From positions 1 through 64,000 of the forward strand of contig CAYYZH010000004.1 of NCBI GenBank assembly GCA_964475765.1: DNA of 64,000 bases. The letters are read 5' to 3'. This stretch comes from Thermohalobaculum sp964475765 (lineage in GTDB: Bacteria; Pseudomonadota; Alphaproteobacteria; Rhodobacterales; Rhodobacteraceae). The notes beneath the pieces are model-generated. The model did no database searches. It had not been told where the DNA came from and saw only the letters and a list, made by a program, of their open reading frames with translations. Below, piece by piece: positions 50,601-58,859 of this stretch; the first letter of the stretch is position 1, and each line of letters begins with the position of its first letter. The position numbers and the translations under genes were made by a program.

Positions 50601-50844
50601 AATTTACACAACGCCCATCTGTCCCTATTGCGTCCGGGCCAAGCGCCTGCTGGACGGTAAGGGCGTGGAATACCATGAGATCGATGTCATGAGCGACTCG
50701 CAGGCGTTCTCTAAGATGCTGGAGCGGGCCAATGGTCAACGCACAGTACCGCAGATTTTTATCGGAGAGACTCATGTCGGCGGCTCGGACGATCTTTATG
50801 CGCTTGAACGCGATGGCAAGTTAGACCCACTGTTGGCGGCATGA
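50587..50844 (+). CDS. grxC: Glutaredoxin 3
   Basis: An 85-residue glutaredoxin with the dithiol active site CPYC (YTTPICPYCVRAK), the cis-proline block RTVPQIFI and the glutathione-binding GGSDDLYAL near the C-terminus. It reduces protein and glutathione disulfides in the cytoplasm. The ATG at 50587 has AGGAG upstream; an upstream in-frame ATG at 50566 was not chosen. The neighbouring comF and nitrilase genes are a conserved group in Rhodobacterales. Confidence 0.93.
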   Translation: MNSVEIYTTPICPYCVRAKRLLDGKGVEYHEIDVMSDSQAFSKMLERANGQRTVPQIFIGETHVGGSDDLYALERDGKLDPLLAA

Positions 50845-51674
50845 AGGCGGCACTCGTTCAGCTTTCGTCAAAAGATGATCCTGTCGCGAACCTGCCTACA
50901 ACCGAGGCGCTTGTTCGCGAAGCAGCAGTCGCCGGAGCCGCGTTGGTTCTTACGCCTGAGGTAACCAACATAGTTTCCGCCAGCCGGACGATCCAGACCC
51001 AGGAACTGACCATTGAGGCCGATGATCTGACCTTGCAGCGCTTGCGCAAGGTTGCCGAAGAAACGGGTATCTGGCTTTCCATTGGATCGTTGGCTTTGAA
51101 GTCTGGTGATCCGGATGAGCGGTTCGTGAATCGGCAGTTTCTGATTAATCCTGACGGGGAGATTTGCGCTCGATACGACAAGATACACATGTTTGATGTC
51201 GAGCTTGGCGATGGCGAGAGTTATCGCGAGTCGCGCGGCTATCGCCCTGGAGAACTGGCCGTAACAGCGCAAAGCCCTTGGGGTACGATTGGACTCTCGA
51301 TCTGCTACGACATGAGGTTCCCGCTGCTCTACCATGCACTGGCCCGCGCGGGTGCGCAGATCCTGACAGTACCCTCTGCCTTCACCGTACCAACCGGCCG
51401 GGCGCATTGGCATACATTGCTGCGCGCCAGAGCGATTGAAACAGGGTGTTTCATCCTCGCCGCCGCCCAGTGCGGCACTCATGAAGCGCGTCGGGGAAAG
51501 ATACGGGAAACTTATGGGCACTCCCTGGCGGTCGACCCCTGGGGGGCCGTCATCGCCGAAGCAGGTACGGAGCCGGGCGTCACATTAATCGATCTCGATC
51601 TTGATCAGATCGAGAAATGCCGGGCCAAGATTCCGGCACTTGCAAATACCCGTGCGTTCAACCCACCTGGTTGA
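50841..51674 (+). CDS. Carbon-nitrogen hydrolase (Nit1/Nit2-like)
   Basis: A 277-residue nitrilase-fold amidase. The catalytic triad is visible: Glu in VLTPEVTNI, Lys in ARYDKIHMFDVEL, and Cys in GLSICYDMRFPLLY. The sequence resembles the Nit1/Nit2 branch, which includes deaminated glutathione amidase and omega-amidase. A metabolite-repair role next to a glutaredoxin would fit. It overlaps grxC by 4 bp. Confidence 0.87.
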   Translation: MKAALVQLSSKDDPVANLPTTEALVREAAVAGAALVLTPEVTNIVSASRTIQTQELTIEADDLTLQRLRKVAEETGIWLSIGSLALKSGDPDERFVNRQFLINPDGEICARYDKIHMFDVELGDGESYRESRGYRPGELAVTAQSPWGTIGLSICYDMRFPLLYHALARAGAQILTVPSAFTVPTGRAHWHTLLRARAIETGCFILAAAQCGTHEARRGKIRETYGHSLAVDPWGAVIAEAGTEPGVTLIDLDLDQIEKCRAKIPALANTRAFNPPG

Positions 51675-51700
51675 CGCCTTCCCGCGTGTGTGCTGGCTCC

Positions 51701-52159
51701 TCATGTCCGAAGCGGAAGCCCGGTCAGCAGAGTGTAAAGCTCGGAGTTCAGGCTTCTGAGAAGTTCAATGTCGACGAACCCCAACAAAACCAGAAAAGCG
51801 GCGGCGAATCCAAGATAGACGACGGGCAGGACGTACTGCGTTGTTGGAACGTGGTCGAGCAGCCAAGGCAGCAGTACTCCGCCGAGGACGTAAACCGGCA
51901 TGGCCAGCAGTAGATATGTGAAGCCGATCACGAACAGGAGGTAGGCATGCACGGCCACCTCGAACATAGCGGCCAAGGGAAAGAATAGGTACAGCACCGC
52001 TGCATCCGGTTTGCGATTTGAGTCGAGCGGTGAGCAGCCATATGTCTCTGCGGAAATCTGGCATATCCGGATGATGGCCAGCAGGCATGACGTGAAGATC
52101 AATGGCCAAAACGCGGCCGGCCAGAGCGGCAGTGCTTCAAAGCTGCTATGTGCTAGCAT
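51701..52159 (-). CDS. Membrane protein of unknown function
   Basis: A 152-residue protein with about four hydrophobic helices (for example WPLIFTSCLLAIIRI, AYLLFVIGFTYLLLAMPVYVLG, and VLPVVYLGFAAAFLVLLGFV in part). No known family is recognised. GAGGGCAG lies just upstream of the ATG at 52159. It is convergent with the nitrilase gene and 140 bp from the thioesterase gene on the same strand. Confidence 0.65.
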   Translation of the reverse strand: MLAHSSFEALPLWPAAFWPLIFTSCLLAIIRICQISAETYGCSPLDSNRKPDAAVLYLFFPLAAMFEVAVHAYLLFVIGFTYLLLAMPVYVLGGVLLPWLLDHVPTTQYVLPVVYLGFAAAFLVLLGFVDIELLRSLNSELYTLLTGLPLRT

Positions 52160-52299
52160 GTCTGCCCTCGACCCGGCTCACCCCAAGAACGAGCCAGCCC
52201 ATGACGAACTCGATCAGCGAGAGTTGACATGCATTCGATTAAGAAATGATGGAAATCGTCGAGAACTCTATAGTTGCACTCCCGACTTTTGACCCGCGA

Positions 52300-52731
52300 T
52301 CACGCGTCCAGATAGGCGAAGGCGCAGGTGACACTCGCGGCCAACTTGCCGTTCTGACCGCGAAACTCCGTTCGTGTGGCCGCCATCCGTCTCCCATTGG
52401 ACATCGCCACGACGGTGATATCAGCAGGACCCTCCGCAAGAGGACGAAGAAAGTGAGAGGTCAGATCGACGGTTGTGCAAGGACGAAATATGCCGTTTAG
52501 GGCGCTGAGCGCTACGACTGAGCAAGTGTCTGCTGCGGCACTGATGGCTTGACCGCAGACAACGCCTCCCCCTTCGCCTCCACGCCGCGAGAGGTCAGGA
52601 TTTTCGGGCAGGACAAAGTGGACCTCCGCTGGTCCGATCTCCTGCACCGATATGTTCAGGGCCTCGATCCACGGAGCGAATATATCGCCCAATAGGTTTT
52701 GCGCTTCCTCGATCGTTGAGATTTCGCTCAT
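52300..52731 (-). CDS. PaaI-type hotdog thioesterase
   Basis: A 143-residue hotdog-fold protein. GGVVCGQAISAAADT, near residue 55, is the active-site helix with the acidic residue typical of the PaaI/YiiD branch, and TTVDLTSHFLRPLAEG follows on the next strand. Such enzymes release acids from aryl- or acyl-CoAs. It sits about 1 kb from the phenylacetate operon on the other strand, so a role in rescuing stalled phenylacetyl-CoA derivatives is possible but not shown. AAGGAATGGC precedes the start. Confidence 0.78.
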   Translation of the reverse strand: MSEISTIEEAQNLLGDIFAPWIEALNISVQEIGPAEVHFVLPENPDLSRRGGEGGGVVCGQAISAAADTCSVVALSALNGIFRPCTTVDLTSHFLRPLAEGPADITVVAMSNGRRMAATRTEFRGQNGKLAASVTCAFAYLDA

Positions 52732-52761
52732 GCCATTCCTTTGCCCGTCACTTACTGTGCT

Positions 52762-53637
52762 TTAACTGACCAGGCGGCGCAGATCGAGATGATCGAACTT
52801 TTTGCCAAGACTTGTCATCACTTCCGCCGGGGTTTGCGCAGGCATCTTCATCACCTTGTTGATCCTTGGTGAGTTTCTGCCGGTATCGCTGTGGAGATGG
52901 GCTCCGACAACATAGGATGCTTCGCGGGCATCCGAGATCGTAGGGAACTGGTTGTCGACATGCCGATGCACCGCGCCCAGGTTATAAACGCCGCGGCGTG
53001 CTTCGCGCGGGGTATGCAGCGCAAGGCCGCAGCCAATTCCAAAGAGCTTCACATCCGGATTCAGGTGAAGGCTGCGCTGCTTGGTGTCGACGCCGAGTAC
53101 ATATCCCGAAGGGTACGTGAACGCGATCATTCCGTTCCCGAACCGATCGACTGATTCTCTCAGCCGGGAGATATAGTCTGACGCCAGCCCGTCATCATCA
53201 TCCAACCTGAAACTGATCCAGTCCGTGCTATCCTTGTCGGCGCGGCAGTCCATTTCCTGTCGGATGATCCGGGGCAAGCGCTGATGTGGCTGCATGTTGA
53301 CGAGTTCGATATGATCATAAGGCGCAATCAGATCTTGCAATCGGGTGAGATAGGCGTCCGGCAGACTATCTGAATGCACAATGAGAAACTGGAAGTCGTC
53401 GCGATCCTGCGCGATCAGCGAGGGAAGGGCCAAAGCCTCGAAGAACCTGAAACGGGTCTCCATGCGTTCGGTAGCAAACAAGAGATTTGCGCGGGCCTCA
53501 ATGTCCAGATCGTGCATCTGGCGGAACCCGCTTTTGCCTTCGATCAGGGTAGAGAAGCGCATTATCCCGAAAAGGGGCGCTGGTTGGCCGGACCGTTCCG
53601 GTTCGCTTTCACGTCGGCCGAACAAGGTTCGCATCAT
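52762..53637 (-). CDS. Putative rhamnosyl/glycosyltransferase
   Basis: A 291-residue protein with the acid-rich metal site RLDDDDGLASDYI and a pattern (ALPSLIAQDRDDFQFLIVHSD) close to the putative rhamnosyl-transferase family seen in roseobacters. No membrane segments are apparent, so it probably acts in the cytoplasm on lipopolysaccharide or another polysaccharide. The donor is unknown. GGAGG lies just upstream of the doubled ATG start. It is divergent from paaA. Confidence 0.72.
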   Translation of the reverse strand: MMRTLFGRRESEPERSGQPAPLFGIMRFSTLIEGKSGFRQMHDLDIEARANLLFATERMETRFRFFEALALPSLIAQDRDDFQFLIVHSDSLPDAYLTRLQDLIAPYDHIELVNMQPHQRLPRIIRQEMDCRADKDSTDWISFRLDDDDGLASDYISRLRESVDRFGNGMIAFTYPSGYVLGVDTKQRSLHLNPDVKLFGIGCGLALHTPREARRGVYNLGAVHRHVDNQFPTISDAREASYVVGAHLHSDTGRNSPRINKVMKMPAQTPAEVMTSLGKKFDHLDLRRLVS

Positions 53638-53742
53638 ACTGGCCTCCAGATCTGAGCGTGGCCAAACGCCCGAAGGGACAATATTGAGATTGCCCTGACC
53701 GGCAGCCGTCCCTACCTTAGGCGATCTGAAAAGGGAAATGCC

Positions 53743-54750
53743 ATGTATAGTCAGGGTCTAATCGGAAATGACGCGGCCACCGTTGAAGACGCGGCCTTCC
53801 TTGAGCGTTTTCAGGCACGCATTGATGCCGAGGAAAAGATCGAGCCGAACGACCCGATGCCGGAGGGGTATCGAAAGACCCTAGTGCGCATGATCGGTCA
53901 GCACGCGCATTCGGAAATTGTCGGCATGCTGCCCGAGGGCAACTGGATCACGCGCGCGCCGACGCTTCGGCGAAAGGCGGCGCTGTTGGCCAAGGTGCAG
54001 GACGAAGGTGGCCATGGGCTTTACCTTTACGCTGCCGCCGAGACACTGGGCACATCGCGGGAAACGATGACCGAAGAGCTGCTCGATGGTCGGGCAAAGT
54101 ACTCCTCGATCTTCAATTATCCGACCCTGACCTGGGCTGACATTGGGGCTATTGGATGGCTGGTGGATGGCGCGGCCATCATGAACCAGATCCCGCTTTG
54201 CCGATGCTCATACGGTCCATATGCACGCGCGATGGTTCGGGTATGCAAGGAAGAGAGTTTCCACCAGCGTCAGGGCTATGAAATCATGATGACGCTGGCG
54301 CGCGGTTCTGCCGCGCAGAAGGCGATGGCACAGGATGCGCTCGACCGTTGGTGGTGGCCGTCCCTTATGATGTTTGGTCCTCACGACAGCGATAGTCAGC
54401 ACGGCGATCAGTCGATGGCTTGGAAGATCAAACGTTTTACCAATGACGAACTGCGTCAGAAGTTTGTGGATGCGTCGGTGCCTCAGGCAGAGTTCATTGG
54501 GTTGATCATTCCGGATTCCGACCTGTCGTGGAACGCCGACAAGAACGATGGAAAGGGCGGCTACGACTTTGGTGACATTGACTGGGATGAGTTCTGGCGC
54601 GTCGTCAAAGGTGGCGGACCTATGAACCGCGATCGGGTTAAGGCGCGCAAGGCGGCTTGGGATGATGGCGCGTGGGTGCGTGAAGCCGCTCTGGCGCACG
54701 CCGAAAAACGCCGTACCCGTGCTCAGGCGGCCCGTACCGCCGCCGAGTAA
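53743..54750 (+). CDS. paaA: 1,2-phenylacetyl-CoA epoxidase subunit A
   Basis: A 335-residue diiron monooxygenase subunit. The iron-carboxylate ligands are visible in the helices AKVQDEGGHGLYLY and ESFHQRQGYEI (ExxH-type), with QHAHSEIVGMLPEGNW earlier. PaaA is the catalytic subunit that epoxidises phenylacetyl-CoA. The N-terminal half, ending NYPTLTWADIGAIGWLVDGAAI, also matches the family. The ATG has AAAGGG upstream. It is the first gene of the operon here, and paaG, paaZ and paaK are not in the window. Confidence 0.94.
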   Translation: MYSQGLIGNDAATVEDAAFLERFQARIDAEEKIEPNDPMPEGYRKTLVRMIGQHAHSEIVGMLPEGNWITRAPTLRRKAALLAKVQDEGGHGLYLYAAAETLGTSRETMTEELLDGRAKYSSIFNYPTLTWADIGAIGWLVDGAAIMNQIPLCRCSYGPYARAMVRVCKEESFHQRQGYEIMMTLARGSAAQKAMAQDALDRWWWPSLMMFGPHDSDSQHGDQSMAWKIKRFTNDELRQKFVDASVPQAEFIGLIIPDSDLSWNADKNDGKGGYDFGDIDWDEFWRVVKGGGPMNRDRVKARKAAWDDGAWVREAALAHAEKRRTRAQAARTAAE

Positions 54751-55151
54751 TGGCCACCCGACGTGCCATGCCAGTGCTCCAGGTGCGTGACGTCATGGTC
54801 GCCACCGAGTTCTACGAACAGCTGGGCTTTGCCAGCCACGGGGCGGTGGGCGATCCGCCTGCCTTCAACATCGTGCAGCGCGGTGAGGTTACAATTGCTT
54901 TGGATCGCGCGCAGAACGGCCTAGTGCCGTTGAACCAGCTTTGGGCGGCCTACCTGTACATTGATGATGCCGAGGCTCTTCACGCAGAGTTTGTCGAGTA
55001 TGGTATTGAGCCGAGCGATATCGTCCGACCCGCGTTATACGGGTGTATCGAATTCGACATTATCGATCCCGACGGCCATCGCATCGCGTTTGGCCAATCG
55101 TTGAACCCCGTCCCGGGTCCGGGGCTCTCGACCGACTGGGGTAGGGGGTAG
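54750..55151 (+). CDS. VOC-family protein inserted in the paa operon
   Basis: A 133-residue glyoxalase/bleomycin-resistance-type protein (MPVLQVRDVMVATEFYEQLGF near the start, EFDIIDPDGHRIAFGQS near the end). Its metal ligands are partly kept (His or Glu at the end positions). The start overlaps the paaA stop as TAATG, so it is translated with paaA. This gene is not part of the standard paaABCDE set; a role in handling a reactive intermediate of the epoxidase is possible but unproven. Confidence 0.8.
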   Translation: MATRRAMPVLQVRDVMVATEFYEQLGFASHGAVGDPPAFNIVQRGEVTIALDRAQNGLVPLNQLWAAYLYIDDAEALHAEFVEYGIEPSDIVRPALYGCIEFDIIDPDGHRIAFGQSLNPVPGPGLSTDWGRG

Positions 55152-55154
55152 GCT

Positions 55155-55598
55155 GTGCCCATCGCTCAGTTCAACATCGCTGTTGCACGGTATGATCTGG
55201 ACGATCCGCGAATGGCGGAGTTCACTCGCAACGTTGGCCGGATCAATTCGCTTGCGCGGCGCTCGGAGGGGTATGTCTGGCGATTGGAGGACGAGGACGG
55301 CCCCGATGCACCAAAGTTCCCAAACGAGCCGCGCATGACGTTCACGCTGTCAGTCTGGCACGATCTTAAGAGCCTTTCGCACTTCTCTCTCAACACGATC
55401 CACAAGCGGTTTCGCCAACGTGGCTCCGAATGGTTCTTGCCAGCGAAAACGCGCTACCTGGTGATATGGCCAGTTGATGAGGGGCACAGGCCCAGTGGTG
55501 CTGAAGCCCTTGAGCGTCTTGCCGAGTTGGATCGCATGGGACCAAGTGAGCGGGTTCTCGGGACCGAAGCCCTTGTGGCTGAACTTGAGACAAGCTGA
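55155..55598 (+). CDS. DUF3291 protein, first copy, in the paa operon
   Basis: A 147-residue protein with the DUF3291 pattern: PIAQFNIAVARYDLDDPRMA, RSEGYVWRLEDED, LSVWHDLKSLSHFS and YLVIWPVDEGHRP. The fold is that of the dimeric alpha/beta-barrel (antibiotic-monooxygenase-like) superfamily; its reaction is unknown. GTG 55155 follows a GGGGGTAGG ribosome site. It is a diverged paralogue of the next gene, and both lie between paaA and paaB. Confidence 0.78.
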   Translation: MPIAQFNIAVARYDLDDPRMAEFTRNVGRINSLARRSEGYVWRLEDEDGPDAPKFPNEPRMTFTLSVWHDLKSLSHFSLNTIHKRFRQRGSEWFLPAKTRYLVIWPVDEGHRPSGAEALERLAELDRMGPSERVLGTEALVAELETS

Positions 55599-55669
55599 CG
55601 TTTCTTGGGAAGATCGCTATACCGAGTTACATTTGTGAAAGACTGAGTATCGAACAAAGAGTAGATTGG

Positions 55670-56131
55670 ATGCACAAGATGCATATCGCTGAACTGAACA
55701 TTGGCCGGATCAAGTACGATCTGAATGATCCTCGGTTAGCCGGTTTCATGGACAACCTCGATCGGATCAACGCGCTGGCTGAACGGTCTGAAGGCTTTGT
55801 CTGGCGTCTGACGGGTGATGGGAACAATGCTACAGATGTCCTGCATGATGGTATGAACGTAAATCTCTCTGTCTGGGAAAACGTAGAAGCCTTGGAAAAA
55901 TTCGTCTGGAATACTGTCCATGTGAGGTTCTACCAACGCAAGGCTGAGTGGTTCGATCATCTGGAGGAGGCATATTTCGTCATGTGGCCGGTAGCGGAAG
56001 GTCATATCCCGCCATTGGACGAGGCGTTTGCTCGTTTGGCGCATCTGCGCAAGCACGGTTCGACTGACACGGCCTACGGCTGGGACGGACTGCCCCATCT
56101 CAAACAGTGGATGGAGAAACGTTGTGCCTGA
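55670..56131 (+). CDS. DUF3291 protein, second copy, in the paa operon
   Basis: A 153-residue paralogue of the preceding gene. Shared blocks include AELNIGRIKYDLNDPR, RSEGFVWRL, LSVWENVEALEKFVWNTV and YFVMWPVAEGHIPP. The two copies differ at many positions, so the duplication is not recent. The 71-bp gap before it, larger than elsewhere in the operon, might hold a weak internal promoter. The paaB start lies inside its last codons. Confidence 0.78.
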   Translation: MHKMHIAELNIGRIKYDLNDPRLAGFMDNLDRINALAERSEGFVWRLTGDGNNATDVLHDGMNVNLSVWENVEALEKFVWNTVHVRFYQRKAEWFDHLEEAYFVMWPVAEGHIPPLDEAFARLAHLRKHGSTDTAYGWDGLPHLKQWMEKRCA

Positions 56132-56411
56132 AACCGGTATGCCGCTTTGGGAAGTCTTTATCCGCGCTCGCAATGGACTTAGCCACAAGCATTGCGGTTC
56201 GGTGCATGCAGCTGACGAAGTGATGGCGCTGCAAGCGGCTCGCGATGTTTATACTCGTCGCGGCGAGGGTACGTCCATCTGGGTGGTTCCATCGACAGCG
56301 ATCACCGCGTCCGATCCGGAGAACAAAGGCGAAAACTTCGAGCCCACGGCGTCGAAGATTTATCGTCACCCCACTTTCTACGACATTCCCGAAGACGTGG
56401 GGAACATGTGA
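56124..56411 (+). CDS. paaB: 1,2-phenylacetyl-CoA epoxidase subunit B
   Basis: A 95-residue protein, the same length as E. coli PaaB, with LWEVFIRARNGLSHKHCGSV, the AADEVMALQAARDVYTRRGEG helix and a YRHPTFYDIPEDV tail. PaaB is a small structural subunit of the PaaABC(E) epoxidase complex. The GTG at 56124 was chosen because GGAG lies 7 nt upstream; it overlaps the DUF3291 stop by 8 bp. An ATG at 56139 would drop the first five residues and lacks a ribosome site. paaC overlaps its stop. Confidence 0.9.
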   Translation: MPETGMPLWEVFIRARNGLSHKHCGSVHAADEVMALQAARDVYTRRGEGTSIWVVPSTAITASDPENKGENFEPTASKIYRHPTFYDIPEDVGNM

Positions 56412-57157
56412 AACTGCTGTTCGAGCAACTGTTGCGGTTGGCCGACGACCATCTGGTTCTGGGTCATAGGCTCTCAGAATGGTGTGGGCATGCGCCGATG
56501 CTGGAGGAAGACCTGGCGTTACCGAATATCGCGCTGGATCTGATCGGGCAGGCGAGGGCGCTCTATACCTACGCTGGTGAGATCGAGGGTGAGGGAAGGA
56601 CCGAAGACGATCTGGCATATTTTCGGACAGATCGGGATTACCGCAACTGCCTGCTCGTGGAGCGTCCCAATGGAGATTTTGCCCATACGATGCTTCGGCA
56701 GCTCTACTTCTCGGCTTTCATGGAACCGTATTGGCAGGGCGCCTGTCGTTCTACGGATGAGACGATTGCTGGGATCGCAGGCAAGGCTGTGAAGGAAAGC
56801 GCCTATCATGTGCGCCATTCCGCCGAGTGGGTGATCCGGCTAGGTGATGGGACCAAGGAAAGTGCGCGGCGCATGTCCAACGCAGTCGAGGAACTGCACC
56901 CATTTACGGATGAGCTTTTCGAAACGGACGACATCAGCGCCGCTCTTTCCGGTGACAAGGTCGTGCCTGACCCTGCGGACATTCGGACAGCATGGGATCA
57001 AACGATTGATGCGGTGTTTCAGGACGCAGAACTGACCCGCCCAGAAAACGAATGGCCGCAGACCGGTGGTCGCAAAGGGCTGCATGGTGAGGCGCTCGGG
57101 CTTTTGCTGGCAGAAATGCAGGCAGTTCAACGTCAAAATCCGGGATTGACATGGTGA
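56408..57157 (+). CDS. paaC: 1,2-phenylacetyl-CoA epoxidase subunit C
   Basis: A 249-residue ferritin-like helical protein, the non-catalytic structural partner of PaaA. Blocks are GHRLSEWCGHAPMLEEDLALPNIALDLIGQAR (read in two parts), ERPNGDFAHTMLRQL and KAVKESAYHVRHSAEWVIRLGDG. The start is GTG, overlapping the paaB stop as GTGA. PaaA and PaaC form the core of the epoxidase. Confidence 0.92.
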   Translation: MKLLFEQLLRLADDHLVLGHRLSEWCGHAPMLEEDLALPNIALDLIGQARALYTYAGEIEGEGRTEDDLAYFRTDRDYRNCLLVERPNGDFAHTMLRQLYFSAFMEPYWQGACRSTDETIAGIAGKAVKESAYHVRHSAEWVIRLGDGTKESARRMSNAVEELHPFTDELFETDDISAALSGDKVVPDPADIRTAWDQTIDAVFQDAELTRPENEWPQTGGRKGLHGEALGLLLAEMQAVQRQNPGLTW

Positions 57158-57708
57158 GCGTGCCGTCAGGACGAAGGACGGCCCACCCGCGCGCCCCCGT
57201 CCACCACCCCGATGGCATGGGCGGAGATGACCTTGCCAGCCGGCGAGCCTGGATCGCAGCAGCCGCTGTTCTGGACCCGGAGGTGCCGTGCGTTACTGTC
57301 GCGGACCTTGGGATTCTCCGAAGTGTCGAAGTGGAGGGCGGAGTGGCGACTGCGCGTCTGACCCCGACATATTCGGGATGCCCTGCCGTTCTGGCCATCG
57401 AGTTGGCGGTTGAAACAGCGTTGAGAGATGCGGGGTTTGAAGTCCGGATTGAACGAGTGAACACGCCTCCGTGGACGACCGATTGGATCACTGAGGAGGG
57501 CCGGGAGAAACTACGCCTCTACGGGATCGCTCCGCCCGCCCGAGGCGAAAATGCGAAGCGCGCCCTGTTTGGAGAAACGATCGTCTCCTGCCCGAAATGT
57601 AGCAGCTCTGATACGGAGAAACTCTCCGAATTCGGGTCCACGGCATGCAAGGCGATTTGGCGGTGCCGCGCTTGTGGTGAGCCCTTTGACTATTTCAAGT
57701 GCATCTGA
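57151..57708 (+). CDS. paaD: Phenylacetate-pathway protein PaaD
   Basis: A 185-residue protein of the MIP18/PaaD family, thought to help mature the iron-sulfur cluster of the epoxidase reductase. DPEVPCVTVADLGILRSVEV and PTYSGCPAV are the family core, and a C-terminal zinc-finger-like pair CPKC...CRACG is present. The first about 25 residues (RRTAHPRAPVHHPDGMGGDD) are a proline- and histidine-rich extension not usual in PaaD; an in-frame ATG at 57217 would remove it but has no ribosome site. It overlaps paaC by 7 bp. Confidence 0.88.
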   Translation: MVSVPSGRRTAHPRAPVHHPDGMGGDDLASRRAWIAAAAVLDPEVPCVTVADLGILRSVEVEGGVATARLTPTYSGCPAVLAIELAVETALRDAGFEVRIERVNTPPWTTDWITEEGREKLRLYGIAPPARGENAKRALFGETIVSCPKCSSSDTEKLSEFGSTACKAIWRCRACGEPFDYFKCI

Positions 57709-57711
57709 GTC

Positions 57712-58776
57712 ATGACCTCCGTGTTCCATCCCTTAAAGATTGCCGACGTCACCCCTGAAGGGACAGACGCAGTGTGCCTGACTTTCGACGTCCCGCCAGA
57801 CTTGAAGCAGACGTTCAGCTTTGTGCCCGGCCAATATGTTACCCTGAAGGCCGAGATCGACGGGCACGAGATAAGGCGGCCATATTCGATCTGCGCTGCC
57901 CCCGGAGCGCCTTTGCAGGTTGGGATCAAGCAAGTTCCTGAGGGGCGATTCTCTCCGTTTGCTTGTGGGCTCGCGCCCGGAAAAAGCATCGATGTGATGC
58001 CACCGGATGGCCGGTTTCAGGCCAGCACTGGTGAGGGACACAACTATCTCCTGATAGCAGCGGGATCCGGCATCACACCGATGATGGCTATCGCCGAGGC
58101 CACGCTCGATGGGCATCCCGAGGCAGAGATCACCTTGGTCTATGGCAACCGCGAGACGGCCAGCATCATGTTCCTGCAGCGATTGTCCGATTTGAAGGAC
58201 CGCTACCTTGATCGGCTACGGGTGTTTCATATCCTCAGCCGTGAGCCGCAGGATGTGGAACTGTTCCATGGCCGGATCGATGCGACCAGATTGAAGGCGC
58301 TGCAAGAAGTTGGTCTGATTGAACCGAAAGAAGCGCATGGTATCTTTCTCTGCGGACCCGGTACGATGATTGACATGGCCGAGATTGAACTTGGCCTCAT
58401 GGGTGTGCCCGCGGATCGGATCCACTTCGAACGTTTCCTGCCCGCAGACGGTCAGGCCCCCCGCGCTCCGTCCGAAGCTGCACGCCAAGCCAGCGGCGCG
58501 AGCGTTGAGACCATTCTTGACGGGCAACGCCGGGTGTTTACCCATACGGATCCTGACAAGACCGTCCTCGACATGGCGCGGGCTGCGGGGATCGATCTGC
58601 CGTTTTCTTGTGCGGGGGGGATGTGTTGTACCTGCCGTTGCCGGATCGAAGAGGGTTCTGCCGAGATGGCGGTGAATTACTCGCTCGAACCATGGGAAGT
58701 GGAGGCGGGATTCACGCTCGCCTGCCAAGCACGTCCGACCACGGAGAAACTCGTCCTCGACTTCGACGCGGTGTGA
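57712..58776 (+). CDS. paaE: 1,2-phenylacetyl-CoA epoxidase subunit E (reductase)
   Basis: A 354-residue ferredoxin-NADP reductase fused to a [2Fe-2S] ferredoxin. FAD binding is in RRPYSICAAPG, NADPH binding in LIAAGSGITPMMAIAEA and YGNRETASIMF, and the plant-type cluster in CAGGMCCTCRCRIEEG near the C-terminus. It transfers electrons from NADPH to the PaaAC diiron centre. The frame starts with ATG 57712, 3 bp after paaD. An antisense frame of similar size is a shadow. Confidence 0.93.
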   Translation: MTSVFHPLKIADVTPEGTDAVCLTFDVPPDLKQTFSFVPGQYVTLKAEIDGHEIRRPYSICAAPGAPLQVGIKQVPEGRFSPFACGLAPGKSIDVMPPDGRFQASTGEGHNYLLIAAGSGITPMMAIAEATLDGHPEAEITLVYGNRETASIMFLQRLSDLKDRYLDRLRVFHILSREPQDVELFHGRIDATRLKALQEVGLIEPKEAHGIFLCGPGTMIDMAEIELGLMGVPADRIHFERFLPADGQAPRAPSEAARQASGASVETILDGQRRVFTHTDPDKTVLDMARAAGIDLPFSCAGGMCCTCRCRIEEGSAEMAVNYSLEPWEVEAGFTLACQARPTTEKLVLDFDAV

Positions 58777-58859
58777 CGCCGTCCGGCAATCAATCCGTTG
58801 GAACCGCTTGCAATCTCGGCTGTTCTGATTTCTGGTCGAATAAAGAGGGACGAGGGTAC

